A DNA stretch of 64,000 nt from Chloroflexota bacterium. GTDB taxonomy: Bacteria; Chloroflexota; Anaerolineae; Anaerolineales; UBA11579. The stretch spans positions 62,001-126,000 of the forward strand of contig JABFGG010000005.1 of assembly GCA_013112575.1 (NCBI GenBank). The letters are read 5' to 3'. The position numbers and the translations under genes are program-made. Positions 18,108 through 28,070 of this stretch are shown one piece after another; the stretch's first letter is position 1; each line of letters starts with the position of its first letter. The notes below the pieces were generated by a model. The model was not told where the DNA came from and did not search any database. It worked only from the letters and a program-made list of their open reading frames with translations.

Positions 18108-18878
18108 ATGAATAAGATCACCACAAATCAGATCATCACCATCATAGCAACCCTCGTCACCATCACCGTCAATGGCCTCGCCAACGCTATCCCTTTCAAC
18201 GGGCAAGCCACCGGCGAGATCTCGGACCGCTTTGCCATCTACTTTGTCCCCGCCGGTTACGTATTCTCGATCTGGGGTCTCATCTACTTGAGCCTGCTGG
18301 CTTTCACCGTCTACCAGGCCATGCCGGCCCAAAGAGACAATCCCTTACTGAAGAAGATCTATCCAGCCTATTGGATAGGCAGCCTCGCCAATTCCATCTG
18401 GGTCTTCCTGTGGCATTATGAGTTCTTCCCCCTCACACTGGTCGCCATGCTCACGATCCTCGCCACGCTGCTTTACATCTACCGGCAAATCTCTACCGCA
18501 AGTGGCCAGCTCGACAGGAACCAGAAGTGGTTTATCCGCTTCCCCTTCAGTATCTATCTTGGCTGGATATCCGTCGCCACCATCGCCAATGTTTCGCAGG
18601 TACTCTTTTTCACCAACTGGGGCGGCTGGGGCATCTCCGGCCCTACCTGGGCTGTCATCATGCTGGCCGTAGCCGCACTTCTCGGATTGTTGATGCTTTG
18701 GCGTGAACGCGACATCCCCTACGCTCTTGTCCTGATCTGGGCATTTGTCGGCATCGCTGTAAGTCAGGCCGACACGGCTCTTGTAGCCAACAGCGCATGG
18801 GTTACAACCGGGGTATTAGTGATCCTTGGAGCAGTTATCTTCTTCAACCGCAATAAGGCTTCGCAAGTAACTGCATAA
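18108..18878 (+). CDS. TspO/MBR-related membrane protein
   Basis: FAIYFVPAGYVFSIWGLIYLSLLAFTVYQA...YWIGSLANSIWVFLWHYEFF: Trp-rich TM pattern of TspO/MBR relatives. Confidence 0.75.
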   Translation: MNKITTNQIITIIATLVTITVNGLANAIPFNGQATGEISDRFAIYFVPAGYVFSIWGLIYLSLLAFTVYQAMPAQRDNPLLKKIYPAYWIGSLANSIWVFLWHYEFFPLTLVAMLTILATLLYIYRQISTASGQLDRNQKWFIRFPFSIYLGWISVATIANVSQVLFFTNWGGWGISGPTWAVIMLAVAALLGLLMLWRERDIPYALVLIWAFVGIAVSQADTALVANSAWVTTGVLVILGAVIFFNRNKASQVTA

Positions 18879-18943
18879 GTCATCTAAAGGGAGAGCGGGC
18901 GCTATTCCCCGCCTCTCCCTTTCCCCCTTGCTCCCCACCTCCA

Positions 18944-20947
18944 TCATCCCCCACACTCAAACTTTTCCAACACCCCTCCAGGCATCCCATTTGCCTGTCG
19001 TTCCCACACATCACATATCATCCGCTCCACTGCCGGATTGATCTCAGTGGCTTTCTCAGCCAATTCCAGGGCAGTCTGCCACTCGCCTACGCCCGCATAA
19101 CCTTCTATGAAAGGTAAATACTCGGAAGCGTGGTTGGGCGATTCATCCAGCTCAAAGGCTATATCTCCCAATACCGCTACCTGTACCCAATCGCCCTGCT
19201 GCCGCGCCAGGTCGGCCTGCTGAAAGTAATAGCACCAACCCTTCGGCAACTCAGACCCAAACTGTTCAGGCAACGCCGCGCCACCCTCCGCCCTTACCAC
19301 CTCAGCCGGGGCCGACAGCGTCAATATACCCTCGATCTCTTCCGGCAGCCTGGGTAAATGCGCATCGTACAGTGGGTCAAGCACCCGCAGGCACTGCCCT
19401 TTGCGATAGTGCATCACCAACGCCTGCGAAGTCGATCCCCTGAAGATGAACTGCCGGTACGCCTGCTGGATCGCATTATCAGGTTCCAGTTCAGGCAAGC
19501 CCCCGCCCCAGCCGGGACCGACGAAGTTCAACATATACGGCATTTCGGTGGAAGCCAGGTCCGGCGCATAGATCCAGTTCAGCGGGGCCGTCAGCGAGTC
19601 ATCCGTGTAATACACCAGATTTTCCAGTTCCGCCGTCAGCACCACCGTATTGGACTCCAATCCTGGCACGCGCCACACCAACTGCTGGAACATGTCTTTC
19701 TGCAACTCCCAGGCCTGCCGGTAAGTGATGCCTGTCTGGAAATGGAAACTGATCGCCGCCATAACCAACAGTGTGCCAACCCCAACCTGTGCCCACCGCC
19801 AACGCCCCAACAAACTCAACAACCACCCGGCCATCAAGCTGGCTCCAAAGGCCATCGGCAAAAAACCGCGGTCCCAGGGATACACCAGCCGTAACGGCAA
19901 ACCCGCTGCCCAGAAGGACAGCCCCCCTACCAGCAAAGCTGCTATCCCCAGCAAAAGCATGTCGTTGCTGCCCCCCTCATTCTCATCCTTGGAGTTGTTC
20001 CCCAGGGTTCCCCGCAAATACGTAAACGCTGTCACCGCGATTGCGCTTGCCACAACCACGCCCCAATGCAAACCCTTCGTGAGGGGGCCTTGTTTCGTCA
20101 GTACGTTTAGCTCAAATACCCTCGCCCAGGCCAACGCTACAGCTTCCCAGGCATTGGTCAAGATCGTCACCACATAGCCCCCTGCCCCGCCCAACGGGTC
20201 AGCGGCCAGCACCTCGAACACCGTAACCGCGTAGGTCTCTTCACTGGCCAGGCTGAAGCGCCACGCGAACACCCCTACCAGCAACAGCAAATACGGCCAC
20301 CAGTTGCGCACTACCTCTCGGCTTTTTTCTCGCCAATCACCACCCCCTCCTGCCAGCACGATCCAGATAATCAATGGCCGCAACAACTCCAGACCATAGA
20401 AGTATTCCGTCGAGAACATCGCCCCCGCCGCCAGCGCCAGGCTCAACATCGTCCACAGCATTCTTCGTTGACCGCTCCGCAAACCCCACACCATCACCGC
20501 CAGCGACAACAAGAAAAATGTGTAATACAGGAAATACAGACTGTAGATCAGGGCAATACTTTGCTGGCTGAAGCCCGGATATGCTAAAAACAGCAGCGCC
20601 GTCAATAAAGCCACCCTTTCACGCTTGGGCCACACCAGCCGCAGCAGCCACCACAAACTCACTGCCGCCAGCCAGCGCCACAATATGCCGTACAGCTGCC
20701 ACCCAAATGGCATTTTCCCTACGATCGCTGTCGAAATGGCGTACAGCACACCGGAAAATGGGCGATAAGGAGCATAGCCCACAAAGCCCTGCGGTCCCAA
20801 AACCTGCGTGAACCACGCCAGGGGCCAGTCGTCCCAATAGAAACCCAACCACGGGATCAACACCCCAAAGCTCAACCCGCACACCGCCAATAACAAAGCA
20901 GGCACAAACCACCACGCCCCAAAGAATCTACTCAATAAATTTCGCAT
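18944..20947 (-). CDS. Large multi-pass membrane protein (possible glycosyltransferase, GT-C-like)
   Basis: 667 aa; WLGFYWDDWPLAWFTQVLGPQGFVGYAPYRPFSG N-terminal DD loop, many TM helices, C-terminal TPR-like region. Confidence 0.5.
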   Translation of the reverse strand: MRNLLSRFFGAWWFVPALLLAVCGLSFGVLIPWLGFYWDDWPLAWFTQVLGPQGFVGYAPYRPFSGVLYAISTAIVGKMPFGWQLYGILWRWLAAVSLWWLLRLVWPKRERVALLTALLFLAYPGFSQQSIALIYSLYFLYYTFFLLSLAVMVWGLRSGQRRMLWTMLSLALAAGAMFSTEYFYGLELLRPLIIWIVLAGGGGDWREKSREVVRNWWPYLLLLVGVFAWRFSLASEETYAVTVFEVLAADPLGGAGGYVVTILTNAWEAVALAWARVFELNVLTKQGPLTKGLHWGVVVASAIAVTAFTYLRGTLGNNSKDENEGGSNDMLLLGIAALLVGGLSFWAAGLPLRLVYPWDRGFLPMAFGASLMAGWLLSLLGRWRWAQVGVGTLLVMAAISFHFQTGITYRQAWELQKDMFQQLVWRVPGLESNTVVLTAELENLVYYTDDSLTAPLNWIYAPDLASTEMPYMLNFVGPGWGGGLPELEPDNAIQQAYRQFIFRGSTSQALVMHYRKGQCLRVLDPLYDAHLPRLPEEIEGILTLSAPAEVVRAEGGAALPEQFGSELPKGWCYYFQQADLARQQGDWVQVAVLGDIAFELDESPNHASEYLPFIEGYAGVGEWQTALELAEKATEINPAVERMICDVWERQANGMPGGVLEKFECGG

Positions 20948-21007
20948 AACATCCTAAAACAGTCACAAAGTATACAAGAAAACCACATCTATTCACCATA
21001 CACCTTC

Positions 21008-21038
21008 TGTCATTTCGAGCACAGCGAGAAATCCCTCG
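21008..21038. repeat. Interspersed element TGTCATTTCGAGC...GAAATCCCTC
   Basis: See 12314-12360. Confidence 0.4.
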
Positions 21039-21111
21039 TCTGCTATTTGAAAGGTTACAATTCTTTGAGATAGCAACTTGGTAATTCAGCATTGGGATTG
21101 GAGTTATAGCC

Positions 21112-22230
21112 ATGAGAAACGTCAATAAATTTCTATTCATCCTGATTACCCCAATCCTGCCTGCCTGTAATGCACAACAAGTTATGCGTCCCATACCAGG
21201 TGAAGCCGTGACACACACTGCTCCGCATGCTTCTGAAGAAGTACCCACTCTTTCAATTACTCCCTCAGCGGTGCTCAAAACCCTGCCTCCGACTGTTAGT
21301 TCAGCATACATTACACCCACCATATCACCCGAATATATTAGGGAATCGTACAACACAGAAGAGTGGAGTCACTATATTCGAAATGCGGGGATAATTACCA
21401 AAGGCACAGACAGCAACTTATGGTTTGGAATGTCGAATGGATTGTGGTCCTTTGATGGAACCCAGTGGGAACATTTTCCTCGAGAAGAAAAAGAAGATGA
21501 ATATTGGAACTCGGGCCTGGCCATTGCCCCAAATGGCACCGTTTGGTACAGCCTCAACTCTGAGGGAGTATCTTCGCTAACTGATGGCGTCTGGCAAGAT
21601 TTCCCTATTGATCTAAACATATCGGATAATACGGTGTGGTCAGTTGCCACCTCTCCAGATAACAATGCCTGGGTAGGAACACGCTTTAGTGCGTACAAAT
21701 ATGATGGGTTGAGTTGGTCGAAATTGACGGGGAGCGAGGGTGAGGCTCCAGAATTTACACTTTCTATGGTCGCCGATCCTGAAGGCAGTATGTGGTTTGG
21801 AGATGTTGAAGGCGTAGTCAGGTATTTTGATGGCGAAACCTGGTCAGTCTTTCCCCCTGAGACTTATTTAGAAAATGTGCCACTTGGACTAAAAGCGATT
21901 GGACATATGCAAATCGGTCCGGATGGAGCATTGTGGTTTAGCGGCACGCAAATTGGGGTCGTGCATTTTGATGGAATCACTTGGGAGGTCATCCCGATAC
22001 CTGCAAGATCTGATGCTGGAGTAAGAGATTATCCTTTTGTGGTTTCGAGTGAGGGTGATCTATGGATAAGCACTATAGGAGGGTTCACTGTATCCAGATA
22101 CCGAGACGGCAATTGGACCGTATTCGAAAATATGCCATTTCTATATGTAAGAGATATCGAAGAAGGCCCCGATGGAGCTATTTGGTTTGCCACAGACAAT
22201 GGTATTTATCGATACATGTCTTCCGATTGA
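21112..22230 (+). CDS. Lipoprotein with beta-propeller (two-component-regulator-propeller-like) repeats
   Basis: Repeated GxLWF/LWSFDGTQWEHF, MWFGDVEGVVRYFDGETWSVF, LWFSGTQIGVVHFDGITWEVI, IWFATDNGIYRY; lipobox PACN. Confidence 0.8.
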   Translation: MRNVNKFLFILITPILPACNAQQVMRPIPGEAVTHTAPHASEEVPTLSITPSAVLKTLPPTVSSAYITPTISPEYIRESYNTEEWSHYIRNAGIITKGTDSNLWFGMSNGLWSFDGTQWEHFPREEKEDEYWNSGLAIAPNGTVWYSLNSEGVSSLTDGVWQDFPIDLNISDNTVWSVATSPDNNAWVGTRFSAYKYDGLSWSKLTGSEGEAPEFTLSMVADPEGSMWFGDVEGVVRYFDGETWSVFPPETYLENVPLGLKAIGHMQIGPDGALWFSGTQIGVVHFDGITWEVIPIPARSDAGVRDYPFVVSSEGDLWISTIGGFTVSRYRDGNWTVFENMPFLYVRDIEEGPDGAIWFATDNGIYRYMSSD

Positions 22231-22334
22231 TAAAGCAAACAGCCTAAAACCTCAAGTTCAGAGCGATTCATATATTCTCCCCACACTCTCGCTTTGTAGC
22301 GTGTCTTTCGAAATCTGACTTTGGTTTTTTGTCC

Positions 22335-22496
22335 TACATTAAAGGTACATACGGGTACATTAAATCGCCCGATTCCATCCGTTTCTACGCCTTACACCAC
22401 CATATAGCCTGTTTGGGCCATTTCATTTCCCACATATGGGGGTCATAGTACCCCACCCCCTGCAACACCCTACATTAACTACATACGGTACATTAA
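22335..22496. repeat. Two copies of TACATTAA(n)TACATACGG(G)TACATTAA
   Basis: 22335-22364 TACATTAAAGGTACATACGGGTACATTAAA; 22471-22496 TACATTAACTACATACGGTACATTAA. Confidence 0.7.
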
Positions 22497-22513
22497 CCAT
22501 TTTCTTGGCGTAG

Positions 22514-22533
22514 GGGCGACCGGCCGGTCGCCC
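22514..22533. repeat. Perfect 20-bp palindrome GGGCGACCGGCCGGTCGCCC
   Basis: Identical to its reverse complement; intergenic. Confidence 0.85.
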
Positions 22534-22550
22534 AAAGTAGAAACTTACCC

Positions 22551-24452
22551 CTAAGATTTTCTTAGCAACTGGTGCAACACCCGCCCCTCACTCTGCGCAG
22601 GCAATGGCAATCTGGTACTCGCCGCAATCGTCGGCGCCACATCCACCATCACCGCATGCCGTCCCAATTGAGTATCCGGCTTAATGCCAGTCCCCGCCAT
22701 ACACAACACTGCCTCCTCCGTGCCCCTCCCCAACACCACATTGGGGAAACCACAACCATGTGCACTCTGGAATTTCGTAGCAATAAATTTGCCTTCCCCA
22801 TAATCCGCGTCAGACACCCGCCCCGGCTCAATTTCAGCGATGATCTCACCATCCGGTGTCAGCGGCGACCAGTTAAAATCGCCCGTATAACCCGCCGCCA
22901 TCAAATACACCACATCCCCCACCCTGTCGCCCCACATCCCCAGGCTCACCGCATTCTCCTTGGTGATGGCCGCCGCCACCGGATTTTGCCCCGTTTCCTC
23001 GTCCTGATAACTGAGCAGCAGTTGGATAATGCTCTGGCGCAATTCTTCATATTCTTCAGTAGGCACAATGCCCTCAGGGTCGCGCCCCTTCAAGTTAACG
23101 CGGATATGCCCAAGCGCCGGTCCGCCAAAAACCTTCGTCTGGCTCCAATCAATATCTGCAACCCCATCATCATTAGGCTGCCAGGTGATCAAGCCATGCT
23201 CAGCCAGCAAATTGTTAATCGACATGGCCCGCAAATGTGGCGTATGCCCGTGATCTGATACCACCACCAGGGTCACCCCCTCATCCAGCAAAGGCAGCAA
23301 TTCCCCGATCAGGCCATCGGCGATCTGGTAACTCCGTCGCATGGCCTCTTCATACTCTTCGGCTTCATCGGCATTATAGAAAGCAGAAATGGGATCAAAG
23401 TGCCCCCAGATGGAGTGCTGGATATGATCCAGGAAATGCCATTTTAAGAAGACCGCATCGCGGTCATGCTGCTCGACCAAAAGCCGCGCGGCCTTGGCCA
23501 GCCATATACCTTTGTATTCCCCTTCTTCCAGATAAGTATCCAGCCCAACCCAGTTCCTGTCATAACCGCGTGCCCCACAGTTCTCGAGGAACGGCCCCAG
23601 TTCATCAAATAATGCCTGCCCAATTTCAACCGGTTCGGCATAGGTCGCCGGGCTCATCACCTGGCTGCAATACAGGGCAAATTCGGTCATATCTTCAGAA
23701 AGCTGGGCCAGTTTGAAGCGCATAGTCCCTGGCAGTTTTTGGCCTTCAACAGTGAAGTCGACTGTAAACCACTGCGACCAATGGTTGACAGCTATGAAGG
23801 CCCAATCATCGCCACCCGAAAGCTGGATAAAAATACCCGCCTCACCATCCGGATTTTGGGCCGTATACATTTTTAATTCAGGCCCTGAGCCCTGTACATC
23901 CTTATCAGGCAAGATATGAACTTTAGCAGATACCACTCCATCTCCATCAACCCTTTCAACAGGGGTTGCATCGCGCAACCCATCGATCAGGCCAAGGGTA
24001 GCAAAACAGGCGCTCGGGCGGATTTCAAAGGGTGAACGTGTAGCAGGCGAACCCAACCCAGCAATGAAGTAGTTGTCTTCGGTGGTAGCAGGCCAGGCTC
24101 CGGGGAAATTGAGGGTGGCCGTTTTTAATCCGGCTTTATTGGCCGCCTCCCACAGTGTTTCTGCCTGACGTGTGCCGGATAGAAAAGCATTGACACCGCT
24201 ATCCAGTGCTGCACCGGGCTCAACGATGAGGAAGTCCGTGATGCCATGCGTGCCGGGATAAGCCCCGGTGGAAACGCTGGCCCAATTAACCGGAGTCACT
24301 CCAGGGAACACAGAATGCAAGAGGGCATAGCCCCCTCGTCTTCGCATTTCTGCCAGGTTGGGCATGTCCCCTGATTTAATGTATTCTTCCACCAAAGATG
24401 CCACGGCGGCATCCAGGCCGATGACGATGACTTTATCTTGTTGTTCTGCCAT
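22551..24452 (-). CDS. Alkaline phosphatase superfamily / type I phosphodiesterase-nucleotide pyrophosphatase
   Basis: KVIVIGLDAAVASLVEEYIKSGDMPNLAEMRRRGGYALLHSVFPGVTPVNWASVSTGAYPGTHGITDF; GVTLVVVSDHGHTPH. Confidence 0.88.
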   Translation of the reverse strand: MAEQQDKVIVIGLDAAVASLVEEYIKSGDMPNLAEMRRRGGYALLHSVFPGVTPVNWASVSTGAYPGTHGITDFLIVEPGAALDSGVNAFLSGTRQAETLWEAANKAGLKTATLNFPGAWPATTEDNYFIAGLGSPATRSPFEIRPSACFATLGLIDGLRDATPVERVDGDGVVSAKVHILPDKDVQGSGPELKMYTAQNPDGEAGIFIQLSGGDDWAFIAVNHWSQWFTVDFTVEGQKLPGTMRFKLAQLSEDMTEFALYCSQVMSPATYAEPVEIGQALFDELGPFLENCGARGYDRNWVGLDTYLEEGEYKGIWLAKAARLLVEQHDRDAVFLKWHFLDHIQHSIWGHFDPISAFYNADEAEEYEEAMRRSYQIADGLIGELLPLLDEGVTLVVVSDHGHTPHLRAMSINNLLAEHGLITWQPNDDGVADIDWSQTKVFGGPALGHIRVNLKGRDPEGIVPTEEYEELRQSIIQLLLSYQDEETGQNPVAAAITKENAVSLGMWGDRVGDVVYLMAAGYTGDFNWSPLTPDGEIIAEIEPGRVSDADYGEGKFIATKFQSAHGCGFPNVVLGRGTEEAVLCMAGTGIKPDTQLGRHAVMVDVAPTIAASTRLPLPAQSEGRVLHQLLRKS

Positions 24453-24465
24453 TTTGGGTTCCTTT

Positions 24466-25656
24466 CTAGCTACACAGTTTCAGGGCTGTTTGGGCATACA
24501 CTTCAGCTACTTTAAAGATTGAATCAATCTCCACGTATTCATTATTGGCGTGCGCCCCTGCCCCATCCGGGCCATAGGTGCAGGTGGGGATACCATAGCC
24601 ATTTAGCAAATAGGATTCATTGGCGGGACCAGAGACCTGCACGGCCGGATCGATATCAAGAACCTCCCGGACACTGGCACGTAGTGCCGTCAAGACCTCA
24701 GCATCATCAGGAATGATGGTGGGCGGTAGATAGGTTTCAGTTTCCACACTTGCCTGCAAGGAGGGGCGGCGTTGAATTACATCTGCAACCAACCCTTGGA
24801 TAGCGTCTTCGATCTCTTTACGCGGCACGTCTGGAACGAGGCGCATATCGACATGCGCCTCACAAATATCTGGCACCATACTGGGACCAGAACCACCTGT
24901 AATTACCGTCGGGGTGATAACCGTCTCCTTATCTTCAAAAAATGACGAAGCTGCTGGACGCGGAAAAGTCAGTCGTTCCAATCCGCCAATGATCTCTGCC
25001 ATGCCTGTCACAGCATTGTGGCTGCGGTCAGTATCCTGCCAATCCAGTGAGCCACTATGGAAACTCTGTCCGCGCGTGGTGAGCTTAATGCGCCACACGC
25101 CACGGTGCCCGATGTTGGTTCGATCCGAGTCAGGGTAAACATAGATAGCCCCCTTTCCCTGTAATTTGCCAATTTCCTGTAAGTACTTGATACCCAACCG
25201 TCCAGTGGCTCCCGACTCTTCGTCAGGCACACCGATCAGGGTCACACTCATTTTTAATTCCTCAAGGGCGTTTTCCCTGAGCCACCATAAGGCAGCCATG
25301 GCCGCGGCGATGCCACCTTTGTTGTCAATGGCACCGCGGCCGTACATCTGATTTCCTGAAATTTCGCCACTAAAGGGAGGATATTCCCAGTTACTTTCAT
25401 CTCCCACCGGGACGGTATCCATATGACCGATCAATAAGAGGCCGGTCTGCTCTTTAGGCCCCAGATGCACAAGCGCACAGGGGCGCTCTTCTTCCAAAGC
25501 CAAAATCTCTGTATCCAATTCCAAAGAATTGGCAAAAGCAATCATCTCTTCGGCCATGGCGCGTTCGTTGTGCTGGCCGTTTACCGAGGGAGTCTGGATC
25601 ATCTTTTGGGTGAAGTTGAGAGTGGTCTGTATCTGCACTTCCGTGAGCATTGTCAT
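24466..25656 (-). CDS. M20-family metallopeptidase/hydrolase (ArgE/DapE-like)
   Basis: GLLLIGHMDTVPVGDESNWEYPPFSGEISGNQMYGRGAIDNKGGIAA; PDEESGATGRLGIKYL. Confidence 0.9.
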   Translation of the reverse strand: MTMLTEVQIQTTLNFTQKMIQTPSVNGQHNERAMAEEMIAFANSLELDTEILALEEERPCALVHLGPKEQTGLLLIGHMDTVPVGDESNWEYPPFSGEISGNQMYGRGAIDNKGGIAAAMAALWWLRENALEELKMSVTLIGVPDEESGATGRLGIKYLQEIGKLQGKGAIYVYPDSDRTNIGHRGVWRIKLTTRGQSFHSGSLDWQDTDRSHNAVTGMAEIIGGLERLTFPRPAASSFFEDKETVITPTVITGGSGPSMVPDICEAHVDMRLVPDVPRKEIEDAIQGLVADVIQRRPSLQASVETETYLPPTIIPDDAEVLTALRASVREVLDIDPAVQVSGPANESYLLNGYGIPTCTYGPDGAGAHANNEYVEIDSIFKVAEVYAQTALKLCS

Positions 25657-25779
25657 ATTCGTCCTTGATGAAAAACAAAATCAGTGTATCTTATTTAGAG
25701 ACCGGACGGAAGACATGGAAAAGTTACCGTATAATAAAAAATCGTTGGCTGGGGGATGGGGATCTGTTGAGGAGCATAG

Positions 25780-27099
25780 ATGACATCGACTTTGTTGCAG
25801 GCAGACACCATCGTCACACTTGACGCCCAAGACCAAATCTTTGAACCTGGTTATATCGCCCTGGAAGACGGGCGCATCACTGCAATCGGTCAAGATACCA
25901 ATATTAAAAGCAGCTATGATGAAGTCGTAGACTTGGGTGAAAGTTTATTGATGCCTGGCCTGGTGAACACGCATACGCACACACCCATGGTGCTTTTCCG
26001 CGGATTAGCCGAAGGCGTCTCGCTGTTCTCGATGGAAGGATTTCTGGAAGTGCTGCGCGTGCTGGAAGGCGCGGCAGATGAAAGCATGGTCGCAGCAGCA
26101 GTTGAGGTCTCTTGCGCGGAGATGATCCGCACAGGCACGACCTGTTTTGCCGACCAGTATTTTTATATGGACGAGATCCTCCCCGTTGTGCAGAAAAGCG
26201 GATTGCGTGCCGCACTGGCTTATGGCATTGTGGAACTGGGAGATGAAGCATCCAGGGAACGCGAACTGGCGGGAGCGACGCGGCTATTAGAAAGAGCTAA
26301 AGATGGCCCACTGATCAAAGGTTGGGTAGGGCCACATGCCTTTTTCGTAGACAACAGCCTGGAAGCCATCCAACTGGAGCTTGACCTCGCAGAGAAATAT
26401 CAAACAGGATTCCACATCCATCTGGCTACCAACTGGGAAGAAGAGAACTATTGCCAAGAAAACTATGGCATCAGCGCCGTCGAACAGATGAAAAAGATCG
26501 GGGTGCTCGACTACCCCCTGCTGGCAGCCCACTGCATCACTATTCCCGAAGAAGATTTCCCTACCCTTGCAGCCGCTCCCTTCACAGCGGTGATCTGCCC
26601 CTCGGCGGCCATGCGCAGTGCCACAGGCTCATCACCGTTAAAAGCTTTACAAGCTGCAGGAGTCAACACAGCTTTGGGTTCGGACAATGTAGCTAACGCC
26701 AACTCATATGATATGTTCAACGAAATGCAACTGGCGGCCAAGTTAATGTCTTATCGCGAGCAAGAACCTGCGGCCATTCCAGCCCGTGACATCCTGGACA
26801 TGGCAACCATGGGAGGCGCCAGGGCTTTGGGACTGGAAGATGAGATCGGTTCACTGGAAGTGGGCAAACAAGCTGACATCATCGCCCTTGACCAGACTTC
26901 AATTGGTTGGGGCCCGCGTGGTGCCCAGGATATATTTACCGCACTGGTGTATGGTATCTCTGGGATGCACGTCACAGACGTGATGGTAGCTGGGAACTGG
27001 CTGTTACGCGACACGCAATGGACAACGGTCAATTATCCTGCTGCCAGAGAAACCATGAACGAAGACTACAAAGAATTACGCCGCCGCTTAGATGCCTGA
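25780..27099 (+). CDS. Amidohydrolase, S-adenosylhomocysteine/methylthioadenosine deaminase-like
   Basis: LLMPGLVNTHTHTPMVLFRGLAEGVSLFSMEGFL; AHCITIPEEDF; TALGSDNVANANSYDMFNEM; IGSLEVGKQADIIALD. Confidence 0.82.
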   Translation: MTSTLLQADTIVTLDAQDQIFEPGYIALEDGRITAIGQDTNIKSSYDEVVDLGESLLMPGLVNTHTHTPMVLFRGLAEGVSLFSMEGFLEVLRVLEGAADESMVAAAVEVSCAEMIRTGTTCFADQYFYMDEILPVVQKSGLRAALAYGIVELGDEASRERELAGATRLLERAKDGPLIKGWVGPHAFFVDNSLEAIQLELDLAEKYQTGFHIHLATNWEEENYCQENYGISAVEQMKKIGVLDYPLLAAHCITIPEEDFPTLAAAPFTAVICPSAAMRSATGSSPLKALQAAGVNTALGSDNVANANSYDMFNEMQLAAKLMSYREQEPAAIPARDILDMATMGGARALGLEDEIGSLEVGKQADIIALDQTSIGWGPRGAQDIFTALVYGISGMHVTDVMVAGNWLLRDTQWTTVNYPAARETMNEDYKELRRRLDA

Positions 27100-27123
27100 A
27101 ATCCTGGCGGCCAAGGAGCAAAC

Positions 27124-28053
27124 ATGAAACGATTGGTGATCGATACAGACCCCGGCGTGGATGATGCCGAAGCCATCATGATGGCCTCAGTGCATCCAGA
27201 CGCCAGCATAGAAGCCCTCACCGTAGTGGGTGGCAACGTACCCTTGGAGAACACTGTCCCCAACACCCTCAAGATCCTCGACGTACTCGGAGAAGAAGCC
27301 CCTGTATTTGCAGGCTCCCCCGGTCCGCTGGTGTCGCTGCCGGATGAAGACGCAGCCTTCGTACATGGCTCGGATGGCCTGGGCGATGCGGGCTTGCCAG
27401 CCTCAACCCGCAAAGTAGAAGAAGAGCATGCCGCCAATGCACTGGTGCGACTGGCCAATGAAAACCCCGGCGAGTTGAGCCTGATAGCCATTGGCCCGTT
27501 GACCAATGTAGCTTTGGCCACACGCCTGGACCCTGAGCTACCCCAGAAGTACAAAGAACTGATCATCATGGGTGGGGCAGTGTACGCCCAAGGGAACACG
27601 GTCAATACAACCGCGGAATTCAATATTTTCTTCGATCCCGAAGCTGCTTATGTAGTATTTGATGCCTGGCCGGAACTAACCATGATCTCCTGGGAAGCCA
27701 CAATGTCACATGCTATTGGCCCGGATCAATTAAAGCTTTTGAAAAATAACGATAATCCGCGTGGGATATTCTTTGATGCGATCTCAGCCAAGATCATCAA
27801 ATTCATCAAAGAGGTCATGGGACGCGACGAGTTGTTTGGCGCAGACCCGCTGGCTATGGCAGTGGCTTTAGAGCCCGACATAGTAACCAAGATGGCAAAA
27901 CATCACGTGCACGTTGAGCGCTTTGGTGGAGCCAGCCGTGGCCAAACTATTGTGGATTGGAACAATAGGACCGGCAAAGAGCCCAATGCCAACATCGTGC
28001 TGGATGTTGATATGGAGCGTTTCTTTGACTTGTTCCACGCTGCTGTACGTTAG
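27124..28053 (+). CDS. Nucleoside hydrolase (IUNH family)
   Basis: MKRLVIDTDPGVDDAEAIMMAS; LIAIGPLTNVALATRLDPEL; GNTVNTTAEFNIFFDPEAA. Confidence 0.93.
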   Translation: MKRLVIDTDPGVDDAEAIMMASVHPDASIEALTVVGGNVPLENTVPNTLKILDVLGEEAPVFAGSPGPLVSLPDEDAAFVHGSDGLGDAGLPASTRKVEEEHAANALVRLANENPGELSLIAIGPLTNVALATRLDPELPQKYKELIIMGGAVYAQGNTVNTTAEFNIFFDPEAAYVVFDAWPELTMISWEATMSHAIGPDQLKLLKNNDNPRGIFFDAISAKIIKFIKEVMGRDELFGADPLAMAVALEPDIVTKMAKHHVHVERFGGASRGQTIVDWNNRTGKEPNANIVLDVDMERFFDLFHAAVR

Positions 28054-28070
28054 ACGAATAGGAGAATAAA

